Shown here: one piece after another, positions 27,697-36,078 of the stretch
How the letters are laid out: each line of letters starts with the position of its first letter
Numbering within the stretch: the first letter of the stretch is position 1
Assembly: GCF_003007735.2 (NCBI RefSeq)
Contig: NZ_PXNQ02000007.1
Coordinates: forward strand, 62,001 to 126,000
Length of the DNA: 64,000 nt
Direction of reading: 5' to 3'
From: Paracoccus methylarcula
GTDB lineage: Bacteria > Pseudomonadota > Alphaproteobacteria > Rhodobacterales > Rhodobacteraceae
Notes under the pieces: model-generated
Databases searched by the model: none
What the model was told of the DNA's origin: nothing
Seen by the model: the letters and a program-made list of their open reading frames with translations, nothing else
Translations under genes and position numbers: made by a program

Positions 27697-28030
27697 GTCT
27701 CTCCACTCCCTGATCGGCGATATTAGATGCGATCGCAGCCAAATCAACCTTGAGAGCCCTGGAAGGAAAGATGTGGAACGGCCTGCCGGAGAATGCCTGT
27801 CCCGCCGATTGCCGATGCACTCTGTGCGCATGAGAGGGGCATGTCATCAATCCCGGATATGGCAAGGGAGAGGGAAAAGGACCGTTTTTCGCCTGCACGA
27901 TCTGATGGGTTGTCAAATCTCTGCCGCGGGGGCAAGAATTTGTCCGGGGGATAGGTCGCGGCCGGCAGATGGCTGCCGTTCGCATGTTTGAAAACATGGA
28001 TATTTGATTAGTCAGGAATAGGTGAAGACG
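27697..28030. other. Divergent intergenic region, hydroxylase / RTX protein
   Basis: 334 bases with no credible gene. The part next to the RTX gene (27980-28020) is A/T-rich and contains an inverted repeat (27983-27998). The part next to the hydroxylase shows nothing I can interpret. Confidence 0.5.
27983..27998. promoter_or_regulatory. Inverted repeat upstream of the RTX gene
   Basis: CATGTTT and AAACATG, separated by GA, lie 33 bases upstream of the RTX start codon. The symmetry and A/T-rich setting suit an operator. No neighbouring regulator gene suggests which protein would bind it. Confidence 0.35.
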
Positions 28031-30412
28031 ATGGTGGATTGGACCGGAACGGGTTGGAATGACGAGTATGAAGGGACTGAAGGAAATGACACGCTGAGAG
28101 GAATGGGCGGCTCTGATACGCTCTACGGTCTCGGAGGCGATGATCTTATCGAGGGGGGAAACTTCGACGATTATTTCGAAGGGGGAGCCGGCAACGATCT
28201 TTTATATGGCGGAGCCGGCCCTGATACCCTTATCGGTGGCGATTTGCATGGCGGTGACGACGGCAATGATACCCTTTACGGTGGCGACGGCAGAGACTGG
28301 CTCGAAGGTCGTGAAGGCAACGACGTTCTGTACGGTGGCGACGACAACGACCATCTCGTTGGTGACGAAGGCGACGACATTCTGTACGGTGGCGATGGTA
28401 ACGACGGTCTTTATGGCTCCAGCGGCGCTGATACGATGGATGGCGGCGCAGGAATCGATACGCTGAATTATCATCTTAGTTATTACGATGGAGTTGCCAT
28501 CCGATTGCATAGCAACACCGGCTTGGACGCTTGGGGCACTGTCGTCCGGATCAAGAATATCGAGAATGTGAGCGGTAGTCCTCTGGGCGATGACACGTTG
28601 GCCGGGGATGGTCAGGCGAATGTGCTGAGAGGACAGAACGGGCACGACATCATAGCAGGCTATGGTGGCGCCGATACGCTGGAAGGCGGTTACGGCGTAG
28701 ACACACTGACCTATTCATGGACCAAGGCTGCCGTCGATATTCGCCTGTATAACAATACCGCCACGGGAGGTGCGGCCACGGGCAACGTGATCTCGGGTTT
28801 CGAGAATGTGACCGGCGGCGGAGGCAATGATACGCTGGCCGGGGATGGTCAGGTGAATGTCTTGATCGGCGGTGCCGGGAACGACCTTCTCGCGGGCCTT
28901 GGCGGTGCTGATCGGCTGATCGGCGGAGACGGGGCCGACACGCTGAAGGGCGGCAGGGGAGACGACATATTGATCGGTGGTGCGGGCTTTGATCGCGCGG
29001 AATACGAATCCGCACGCGAGGCCGTGCGTGCCGATCTGGTCCTGTCCGGCAACAATACCGGCGAGGCGGCGGGCGACAGCTATGACGGTATCGAGGGACT
29101 TCTCGGATCGGAACATGGTGATCAACTGCTTGGAGATGCCCGTTCAAACCGGCTCTGGGGGCAGGACGGAAATGATATCCTGCGCGGCCGCGAAGGACAT
29201 GACGTCCTGGATGGTGGAAATGGCAATGACACCGTTTATGGCGATGAAGGCCATGATACGCTGAACGGTGGGGGCGGTCATGACGCTCTCTTCGGCGGAG
29301 ATGATCGTGACGTGCTGATCGGCGGCAAGGGCGCGGACAGGCTGAACGGCGGTGCAGGCATCGACCGGGCGGAATATGGCTCGGCCCAGCAAGGGCTGCG
29401 TGCGGACCTGGTCCTGTCCGGCAACAATACCGGCGAGGCGGCGGGCGACAGCTACAGCGATGTCGAGAGCTTCGGCGGGTCGAACCACGCCGATCAACTG
29501 CTTGGAGATGCCGGTTCAAACCGGCTCTGGGGGCGAAACGGAAATGATATCCTGCGTGGCCGCGAGGGACATGACGTCCTGGCCGGCGGCGACGGTCATG
29601 ACACGCTTTATGGCGATGAAGGCCGTGACAGGCTGGACGGTGGGAACGGAACCGACGCTCTCTTCGGCGGAGATGGTCGTGACGTGCTGATCGGCGGCAG
29701 GGGGGCGGACAGGCTGAACGGCGGTGCAGGCGTCGACCTGGTGGAATATGGCTCGGCCCAGCAAGGGCTGCGTGCGGACCTGGTCCTGTCCGGCAACAAT
29801 ACCGGCGAGGCGGCGGGCGACAGCTATAGCGATGTCGAGAGCTTCGGCGGGTCGAACCACGCCGATCAACTGCTTGGAGATGCCGGTTCAAACCGGCTCT
29901 GGGGGCGAAACGGAAATGATATCCTGCGTGGCCGCGAGGGAAATGACGTCCTGATCGGCGGCGACGGCCATGACACGCTTTATGGGGATGAAGGCTTCGA
30001 CAGGCTGGACGGTGGGAACGGAGATGACGCCCTTCTCGGCAGCGCTGGCCGTGACGTTCTGATCGGCGGCAGGGGTGCTGACAGGCTCTATGGCGGAAAT
30101 GATGGTTTCCGGGACACGTTCATCTTCACGGCGGTCAGCGACAGCAGTGCCGGCGCGAGCCGGGACACCGTTTATGATTTCGTCTCGGGCATCGATCAGC
30201 TGGATCTGGGCCGCATCGACGCGAATGTAATGGCGGGCGGCAACCAGCGTTTCGGCTTTTCCGGCACCGATGCGCAGGCGAATTCGGTCTGGTATGCCGC
30301 CGGTCGCGGTGGGGTGGCGGTCCGCGGCGATGTCGATGGTGACGGCTCCGCCGATTTCGCGATCCGGCTTGAGGGGCTTTCCCATCTCACCGCGGATGAT
30401 TTCATCCTCTGA
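28031..30412 (+). CDS. RTX-type calcium-binding secreted protein
   Basis: A 793-residue acidic, glycine-rich protein built almost wholly of GGxGxDxUx nonapeptides (for example GGDGNDGLYG, GGAGNDLLAG), which form calcium-filled parallel beta-rolls after export. There is no N-terminal signal peptide; the last 100 residues (DTFIFTAVSDSS, DTVYDFVSGIDQLDLG, ADDFIL) have the serralysin-type C-terminal pattern used by type I secretion. No catalytic domain is visible. Residues from about 323 to 690 consist of three 124-residue tandem repeats. No type I exporter genes lie nearby, so the exporter must be elsewhere. I chose ATG 28031 over GTG 28022. A structural or adhesive surface role is possible. Confidence 0.9.
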   Translation: MVDWTGTGWNDEYEGTEGNDTLRGMGGSDTLYGLGGDDLIEGGNFDDYFEGGAGNDLLYGGAGPDTLIGGDLHGGDDGNDTLYGGDGRDWLEGREGNDVLYGGDDNDHLVGDEGDDILYGGDGNDGLYGSSGADTMDGGAGIDTLNYHLSYYDGVAIRLHSNTGLDAWGTVVRIKNIENVSGSPLGDDTLAGDGQANVLRGQNGHDIIAGYGGADTLEGGYGVDTLTYSWTKAAVDIRLYNNTATGGAATGNVISGFENVTGGGGNDTLAGDGQVNVLIGGAGNDLLAGLGGADRLIGGDGADTLKGGRGDDILIGGAGFDRAEYESAREAVRADLVLSGNNTGEAAGDSYDGIEGLLGSEHGDQLLGDARSNRLWGQDGNDILRGREGHDVLDGGNGNDTVYGDEGHDTLNGGGGHDALFGGDDRDVLIGGKGADRLNGGAGIDRAEYGSAQQGLRADLVLSGNNTGEAAGDSYSDVESFGGSNHADQLLGDAGSNRLWGRNGNDILRGREGHDVLAGGDGHDTLYGDEGRDRLDGGNGTDALFGGDGRDVLIGGRGADRLNGGAGVDLVEYGSAQQGLRADLVLSGNNTGEAAGDSYSDVESFGGSNHADQLLGDAGSNRLWGRNGNDILRGREGNDVLIGGDGHDTLYGDEGFDRLDGGNGDDALLGSAGRDVLIGGRGADRLYGGNDGFRDTFIFTAVSDSSAGASRDTVYDFVSGIDQLDLGRIDANVMAGGNQRFGFSGTDAQANSVWYAAGRGGVAVRGDVDGDGSADFAIRLEGLSHLTADDFIL
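28999..30114 (+). repeat. Three tandem 372-bp (124-codon) repeats inside the RTX gene
   Basis: The sequence starting GGAATA at 28999 recurs at 29371 and 29743, a constant spacing of 372 bases. Units 2 and 3 are nearly identical over most of their length (for instance the run around GGCGAGGCGGCGGGCGACAG); unit 1 is more diverged. Each unit holds one DLVLSGNNTGEAAGDSY segment and a block of RTX nonapeptides. Confidence 0.9.
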
Positions 30413-30434
30413 CGGATAGCCGCATTCGAAACCA

Positions 30435-30463
30435 GCCCGCGCCCCTGTTGGCGCGGGCCTTAT
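30435..30463 (+). terminator. Terminator hairpin between the RTX gene and a convergent gene
   Basis: GCCCGCGCC (30435-30443) and GGCGCGGGC (30450-30458) form a perfect 9-bp stem with a six-base loop, followed by CTTAT. It sits 22 bases after the RTX stop and 17 bases before the end of the convergent minus-strand gene. Confidence 0.75.
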
Positions 30464-30479
30464 CGGCTCGCTCCGGTGA

Positions 30480-30820
30480 TCATTGCTGCCCGGCGCCGCC
30501 GTCGCCCGCGATCGGTTCGATCTCGTTTCGCACCCAGAAACAGCGAAACCCCATCGACAGGAGCCAGCGTTCCAGCCGGTCGAGACTGCTCCATTCCCGC
30601 CGCAACCCGCGTTCCGAGCGCAATTCCGCCCATTGGCCGTCGATCAGGAAATAGACAGCCAGGTATTCGGAAACCGCGACTGATCGCCAAAGCCGCCGCC
30701 AAGATTTTCCCGCTCCACGCGGACAATGGCGGGGTGTCCGGTCAAGCGATAGCTGTCGATGAGACCTGCAAGGTCGGATTGCTTGACCTCGGTGATCGCG
30801 GTCGGCAGTGGTGCTGTCAT
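30480..30820 (-). pseudogene. Hypothetical protein, single-base frameshift
   Basis: Two overlapping frames join into a protein of about 113 residues. The first part (MTAPLPTAITEVKQSDL, then AIVRVERENLGGGFGDQ) stops after 30672 as written; restoring one C in TTTCC-GAATAC lets it continue as EYLAVYFLIDGQWAELRSER and end in FRCFWVRNEIEPIAGDG. The restored protein has a coherent, conserved-looking composition, with a compact W/F/R-rich C-terminal half. I do not recognise a family. It converges on the RTX gene. Confidence 0.5.
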
Positions 30821-31024
30821 GGACCGTAAACCGTTCCTCCCTCGTCCCCGCATGTCGTCATCGAGGGGACGTTTCCCCTTGCCCGTTACCCGAGCCTTCC
30901 CCGCGGGAATAGTCAAGTTCCGGCTCTGAGGAAATTATTGACATGCTCGCATCTCCGATATCACCATGCTACAAGGTGTAACGAAGCGCGCAAGAATTTT
31001 GTGCATGGATCGAAGGGAGACGGG

Positions 31025-31813
31025 GTGCAGATCGATTTGCTTCAGGCAAGCCCGGTTGTCGGCGGCGCAGAGGAGGCATTGGCGAGGCTCGACACCGCCC
31101 TGGCCGATGCGAAGGCGCGCGGAAGCGAGTTGCTGATAACGCCCGAGATGTATCTGACCGGGTATAACATCGGTGCGGCGCGGGTGAACGCGCTGGCCGA
31201 ACCCGCCGATGGTCCGATGATCGTGGGTCTGGCCGATCTGGCGCGCAAGCATGGCGTGGCGGTCCTGACGGGATTTCCGGAACGTGCCGGAGGGGTCGTG
31301 TATAACGCCGGCATCTTGCTGGATGCTGATGGCAGCCCGGTGGTCGGCTTTCGCAAGACCCATCTCTACGGAGAGGCCGACCGCGCGATGTTCACAGCCG
31401 GCGACAGGCTGGCCCCCGTGGTTGTGTTCAGGGGATGGCGCGTCGGTTTCGCCATTTGCTACGATATCGAGTTTCCCGAACTCACCCGCTGCCATGCCCA
31501 GGCAGGGGCGGAAGTGGTGCTTTGTCCGACGGCCAATATGCGGCCCTATTACGGCATCCCGAACCGGATCGTTCCGGCCCGGGCGGAGGAGAACGAGATT
31601 TACGTCGCCTATGCCAATTATGTCGGCAGCGAGGGCGAATTCGACTATTGCGGCCTGTCCTGCCTTGCGGGGCCAGATGGTGACGACCGCGCACGCGCCT
31701 CGCTTGACGCAGAAGAGGTCGTGACCGCGACACTGGACCGCGCCGATTTCGAACGGATCCGGGAAACAAGCACACATTACAGGGATTTGCGCCCCGAGCT
31801 TTATCGCTCGTAA
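31025..31813 (+). CDS. Nitrilase-superfamily amidase (DavA / 4-guanidinobutyramidase-like)
   Basis: A 262-residue carbon-nitrogen hydrolase. The catalytic triad is E41 (TPEMYL), K111 (FRKTHLYG) and C145 (AICYDIEFPE). The length matches 5-aminovaleramidase DavA (about 264). It starts the operon with the amino-acid 2-monooxygenase, whose products are primary amides; it should hydrolyse the resulting amide, here probably 4-guanidinobutanamide, to the acid and ammonia. The start is GTG 31025, after the good site GGGAGACGG; longer readings have no such site. A TTGACA at 30938-30943 may be part of the promoter. Confidence 0.85.
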   Translation: MQIDLLQASPVVGGAEEALARLDTALADAKARGSELLITPEMYLTGYNIGAARVNALAEPADGPMIVGLADLARKHGVAVLTGFPERAGGVVYNAGILLDADGSPVVGFRKTHLYGEADRAMFTAGDRLAPVVVFRGWRVGFAICYDIEFPELTRCHAQAGAEVVLCPTANMRPYYGIPNRIVPARAEENEIYVAYANYVGSEGEFDYCGLSCLAGPDGDDRARASLDAEEVVTATLDRADFERIRETSTHYRDLRPELYRS

Positions 31814-31850
31814 CAGACCCGACCGCCAAGCCAACAACAGGGAGACTTCG

Positions 31851-33554
31851 ATGAGCCAATTCCCCAACCCCCGCCCGGAGGACAGCGACGGCCAGACGGT
31901 GGATGCCCCTGCGGTGACCCTGTTCGGCCCGGATTTTCCCTTTGCCTATGACGATTACCTTGCCAGCCCGCATGGCCTTGGCTCGGTGCCCGCCGACCGG
32001 CATGGCACGCGGGTGGCGGTCATCGGTTCGGGCGCGGCGGGGATGATCGCGGCCTATGAATTGATGAAGATGGGCCTGCATCCGATCCTGTTCGAAAGCG
32101 ACGAGTTGGGCGGGCGCCTGCGGTCGCATGAATTCGAGGGCTCGGACGGGATCGTCGCGGAACTTGGCGGGATGCGTTTCCCGGTGAGTTCTCGCGGCTT
32201 CTATCACTATATCGACAAGCTGGGGCTGGAGAGCAGGCCCTTTCCCAACCCGCTGGATCCGGCGGCGGGTTCGACGGTGATCCATCTCGAGGACGAGACC
32301 CATTACGCCGAGACGCTGGACGACCTGCCGCAGCTTTACCGCGATGTCGCCCAGGCCTATGACGAGGCATTGGAGGAAGGCGCGAATTTCACCGCGCTGA
32401 AAGGGGCGATCCGGGATCGGGATCCCAAGCGGATCAAGGAGATATGGGATCCCATCATCAAGGAATGGGATGAGCGGACCTTCTATGATTTCCTGACCCA
32501 TTCAAGCGCCTTCAAGAAGCTCGATTTCCGCCATCGCGAGGTTTTCGGGCAGGTCGGCTTCGGCACCGGAGGATGGGATTCCGACTTCCCCAACTCGATG
32601 CTTGAAATCCTGCGCGTCAATGTCACCGAATGCGACGAGAACCAGCGTTTCATCCTTGGCGGGGTCGAGCAGATGCCGCAGGGGCTGTGGCGGCGCTCGC
32701 CCGAACGCATGGCGCATTGGCCGAAGGGCACGACGCTGATCGGGCTGAATGGCGGCGCGCCGCGCCCCGCCGCGCGGAGGATCCGGCGGACCGGTCCCGA
32801 TCGCATCGCGGTCACCGACCAATGGGGACGGACCGAGGATTTCGCCGCCCTGCTGGTGACCTGCCAGAGCCACCTGCTGACCACCGGCATCGATACCGAT
32901 GAGAGCCTGCTGTCCAGCAAGCTGTGGATGGCGATGGACCGCACGCGTTACATGCAGTCGAACAAGACCTTCGTCATGGTGGACCGGCCCTTCTGGAAGG
33001 ACAAGAATCCCGAAACCGGGCGCGACACGCTGTCGATGACGCTGACCGACCGGATCACGCGCGGCACCTATCTGTTCGACCTGGGCGATGACCGGCCGGG
33101 GGTGATCTGCCTCAGCTATTCATGGATGACCGACGCGCTGAAGATGCTGCCGCTCTCGACCGAGCGGCGGGTCGAGATTTGCCTCGATACCCTGGGCAAG
33201 ATCTATCCCGGTGTCGATATCACCAGGCATATCGTCGGCAATCCGATCTCGGTCAGCTGGGAAAAGAACGACAGTTTCCTTGGCGCCTTCAAGGGGGCCT
33301 TGCCCGGTCATTATCGCTATAACCACCGGATGTATCGGCAATTCATGCAGGACAGGCTGCCTCCGCAAGAGCGCGGCATTTTCTTTGCCGGGGACGATAT
33401 CGGTTGGGTTCCGGCATGGGTCGAGGGGGCGGTGCAGACCGCGCTCAACGCGGTCTGGGGGATCATGCATCACTTTGGCGGGAAAACCGCACGCGAAAAT
33501 CCGGGGCCGGGCGATCTGTGGGAGGACCGCAAGCCCGTCGAACTGCCGGAATAG
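31851..33554 (+). CDS. FAD-dependent L-amino-acid 2-monooxygenase (arginine or lysine 2-monooxygenase, DavB-like)
   Basis: A 567-residue flavin amine oxidase-family protein. The FAD dinucleotide motif VAVIGSGAAGMIAAYELMKMG spans about 55-76, then ELGGRLRSHE and AELGGMRFPVSS; the C-terminal flavin motif is GIFFAGDDIGW..AWVEGA. The opening FGPDFPFAYDD and segments such as HREVFGQVGFGTGGWDSDF and GALPGHYRYN match Pseudomonas lysine 2-monooxygenase DavB closely, from memory. Such enzymes turn an amino acid into an amide one carbon shorter with O2. The downstream guanidinobutyrase makes arginine a better substrate guess than lysine. It follows the amidase after 37 bases. Confidence 0.85.
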   Translation: MSQFPNPRPEDSDGQTVDAPAVTLFGPDFPFAYDDYLASPHGLGSVPADRHGTRVAVIGSGAAGMIAAYELMKMGLHPILFESDELGGRLRSHEFEGSDGIVAELGGMRFPVSSRGFYHYIDKLGLESRPFPNPLDPAAGSTVIHLEDETHYAETLDDLPQLYRDVAQAYDEALEEGANFTALKGAIRDRDPKRIKEIWDPIIKEWDERTFYDFLTHSSAFKKLDFRHREVFGQVGFGTGGWDSDFPNSMLEILRVNVTECDENQRFILGGVEQMPQGLWRRSPERMAHWPKGTTLIGLNGGAPRPAARRIRRTGPDRIAVTDQWGRTEDFAALLVTCQSHLLTTGIDTDESLLSSKLWMAMDRTRYMQSNKTFVMVDRPFWKDKNPETGRDTLSMTLTDRITRGTYLFDLGDDRPGVICLSYSWMTDALKMLPLSTERRVEICLDTLGKIYPGVDITRHIVGNPISVSWEKNDSFLGAFKGALPGHYRYNHRMYRQFMQDRLPPQERGIFFAGDDIGWVPAWVEGAVQTALNAVWGIMHHFGGKTARENPGPGDLWEDRKPVELPE

Positions 33555-33565
33555 GGGGAATGACC

Positions 33566-34519
33566 ATGCCGAGTTTCAATCAACCGCTTGGCGGCAACGA
33601 GATGCCCCGCTTTGGCGGGCCGGCGACGATGATGCGTTTGCCGACCCAACCCACCGCGCAGGGGCTAGACGCCTGTTTCGTCGGCGTGCCGCTGGATATC
33701 GGGGTGTCGAACCGCCCCGGCACCCGCTTCGGGCCACGCCAGATCCGCGCCGAGAGTTGCATGATCCGGCCCTATAACATGGCCACCCGCGCCGCGCCCT
33801 TCGAGTCGCTGCAAGTGGCGGATATCGGCGATGTCGCGATCAATACCTTCAACATGACCGAGACGCTGCGGATCCTCGAAGAGGCCTATGACGACATCCT
33901 GTCGCATGGCTGCAGGCCCCTGACCCTGGGCGGAGATCACACGCTGCCCCTGCCGATCCTGCGGGCGATGAAAAAGGTTTACGGCAAGGTCGGGCTGATC
34001 CATGTCGATGCGCATGCCGATGTCAACGAGCATATGTTCGGCGAAAGGATCGCCCATGGCACGCCCTTCCGCCGCGCCATCGAGGAAGAACTGATCGATC
34101 CCAAGCGCATGGCGCAGATCGGGCTGCGCGGCACGGGATATGCCGCCGACGATTTCGACTGGACCGCATCACTGGGCGCGCGCGTGGTGCCCGCCGAGGA
34201 ATGCTGGCACAAGTCGCTGACCCCTCTGATGGATGAAATCCGGGCGCAGATGGGCGATGGGCCGGTCTATCTGACCTTCGATATCGACGCGCTTGATCCC
34301 GGTTTCGCGCCCGGCACCGGCACGCCGGAAATCGGCGGGCTGACCCCGATCCAGGGCATCGAGATCATTCGCGGATGCCGCGGCCTGAATATCGTGGGCG
34401 CGGACTGCGTCGAGGTCTCGCCGCCCTATGATCCGAGCGGCAATACCGCGATCACGGCGGCGAACCTGCTTTACGAGATGCTCTGCGTGCTGCCGGGAGT
34501 GCAATACCGAACCGGTTAA
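33566..34519 (+). CDS. gbuA: Guanidinobutyrase-type ureohydrolase (GbuA/agmatinase family)
   Basis: A 317-residue binuclear manganese hydrolase. Metal ligands are visible: H125 in GGDHT, D148/H150/D152 in HVDAHADVNEH, and FDIDALDPGFAP. The opening (NQPLGGNEMPRFGG..TMMRLP), SGTRFGPR-like GTRFGPRQIRAES and the IRPYNMATRAAPF segment closely match Pseudomonas GbuA/GpuA as I remember them, more than agmatinase SpeB. The reaction would be 4-guanidinobutanoate plus water to 4-aminobutanoate plus urea. I choose ATG 33566 since AGGGGGA is too close to ATG 33560. It follows the monooxygenase by 11 bases. Confidence 0.85.
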   Translation: MPSFNQPLGGNEMPRFGGPATMMRLPTQPTAQGLDACFVGVPLDIGVSNRPGTRFGPRQIRAESCMIRPYNMATRAAPFESLQVADIGDVAINTFNMTETLRILEEAYDDILSHGCRPLTLGGDHTLPLPILRAMKKVYGKVGLIHVDAHADVNEHMFGERIAHGTPFRRAIEEELIDPKRMAQIGLRGTGYAADDFDWTASLGARVVPAEECWHKSLTPLMDEIRAQMGDGPVYLTFDIDALDPGFAPGTGTPEIGGLTPIQGIEIIRGCRGLNIVGADCVEVSPPYDPSGNTAITAANLLYEMLCVLPGVQYRTG

Positions 34520-34556
34520 CTGAAGACCGGTCACGATAATGGACAGGGGGAAAGTC

Positions 34557-36047
34557 ATGAGTGAAATGACGAAGGCGCCACGAGGGCCGTATTTCTGGGA
34601 GGCAGTTCTTTCGATGCTCGCCCTTGTGGGCGGCATATCGAGCGCCATCGTGTTCTACGAACAGGATCCGCATATTCCCATGCTGCTTGGCGTGATGGTT
34701 GCCTGCATCATCGGGCTGCGTGCGGGTTATTCCTGGCATGTCATCCAGGAAGGCATGATCGGCGGTGTCACCAATGCGTTGCAGGCGGTCATCATCCTGA
34801 TGATCATCGGGATCCTGATCGGCATCTGGATCATGTCCGGCGTGGTGCCGACGCTGCTCTATTACGGGTTGCAGGCGCTGTCGCCCAGCTATTTCCTTGC
34901 CGCGACACTGGTGATCTGCTCGATCACCTCGCTGGCGACCGGATCCTCATGGGGCACCACGGGCACGTTGGGGATCGCCTTCATGGGGATCGGCTCGGGG
35001 CTGGGGCTGCCGGAGCCTATCGTTGCCGGAGCGGTCCTGTCGGGCGCCTATTTCGGAGACAAGATGTCGCCGCTATCCGATACCACCAACCTTGCCCCGG
35101 CCATGGTCGGAACGGATTTGTATACGCATATCAAGCATATGACCTATACGACTTCGGTCTCTATCGGGTTGACCCTCGTGCTGTTCGTCATCATCGGCCT
35201 TGGCTATGGCGCGGATCATGCCGATCTGTCGCAGATCGAGGTTTTCCTCACCGCGCTGAACGACAATTTCGTCATCAGCCCGGTTTTCCTGATTCCGCCG
35301 GTGCTGGTCTGCGTCGTCTCCTATTTCCGGGTTCCCGCGATCCCCGGTATCACCATCGGCGCGCTTTCCGCCGCGATCCTCGGGGTAATGTTCCAGGGCA
35401 ACGGTTACGGCGATTTCCTGGATGTGGCGCTGAACGGCTTCTCGCCCGATACCGGGGTGGGTGAGGTGGACGAATTGCTGGCCAAGGGCGGGATGCTGAG
35501 CATGATGTATACCGTGGCCATCATCGTCGTCGCGATGATGTTCGGCGGCGTGGCCGAGCGGACCGGGCAGATGCGGGTGGTCGTGCAGCGGCTGCTGGAG
35601 CGCGCGAAGAGCACCGGCTCGCTGATCGCCTCGTCCGCGCTGACCGGCATTGCCGCCAACCTGCTGGTTTGCGATCAATACATGGCAATCGTCATGTCCG
35701 GCCGGATGTTCGCGCAGGAATATCGCGATCGCGGATTGCATCCGAAGAACCTTTCGCGTGCGGTCGAGGACAGCGCGACGGTGACCGCGAATCTCGTGCC
35801 GTGGAACTCTGGCGGAGCCTATCAGTCCGGGGTGCTGGGGGTCGCGACGCTGGCCTATCTGCCGTTCAACTTCTTCTGCTGGCTGTCGCCACTGGTGACG
35901 ATCCTGTTCGGCTATATGGGCTGGACGATCCAGCGGATCGAGGATGATCCGGACTCGGTGCTGGCCTTCGCTGCCGCCGATGCGGAAGATCACGGCGAAA
36001 CAGGCATGGCAGAGATTGGCAAGCCGACCGGATCGTCCGTATCCTGA
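34557..36047 (+). CDS. NhaC-family Na+/H+ antiporter-like carrier
   Basis: A 496-residue polytopic membrane protein with about 11-12 hydrophobic segments. NhaC-family features include the SLATGSSWGTTGTLG and AGAVLSGAYFGDKMSPLSDTTN loops and the late LVPWNSGGAYQSG. The start is ATG 34557 with AGGGGGA seven bases upstream. Members of this family are annotated as sodium/proton antiporters, but several catabolic operons use them for amino-acid or amine exchange. Its position in the arginine-oxygenase cluster suggests exchange of arginine, GABA or urea-pathway products. This is inference. Confidence 0.8.
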   Translation: MSEMTKAPRGPYFWEAVLSMLALVGGISSAIVFYEQDPHIPMLLGVMVACIIGLRAGYSWHVIQEGMIGGVTNALQAVIILMIIGILIGIWIMSGVVPTLLYYGLQALSPSYFLAATLVICSITSLATGSSWGTTGTLGIAFMGIGSGLGLPEPIVAGAVLSGAYFGDKMSPLSDTTNLAPAMVGTDLYTHIKHMTYTTSVSIGLTLVLFVIIGLGYGADHADLSQIEVFLTALNDNFVISPVFLIPPVLVCVVSYFRVPAIPGITIGALSAAILGVMFQGNGYGDFLDVALNGFSPDTGVGEVDELLAKGGMLSMMYTVAIIVVAMMFGGVAERTGQMRVVVQRLLERAKSTGSLIASSALTGIAANLLVCDQYMAIVMSGRMFAQEYRDRGLHPKNLSRAVEDSATVTANLVPWNSGGAYQSGVLGVATLAYLPFNFFCWLSPLVTILFGYMGWTIQRIEDDPDSVLAFAAADAEDHGETGMAEIGKPTGSSVS

Positions 36048-36078
36048 TCGGAATTCATATCAAGCAGGAGATTCGGCC

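Noticed and set aside
28031..30412. Regular short DNA repeats that could suggest a CRISPR array or satellite
   Set aside because: The periodicity comes from 27-base codon units for RTX nonapeptides and a 372-bp coding repeat in one open frame; no constant repeat with unique spacers.
33566..34519. Agmatinase (speB)
   Set aside because: The N-terminal LGGNEMPRFGG and the IRPYNMATRAAPF segment fit GbuA/GpuA better, and the operon makes guanidinobutanoate the sensible substrate.
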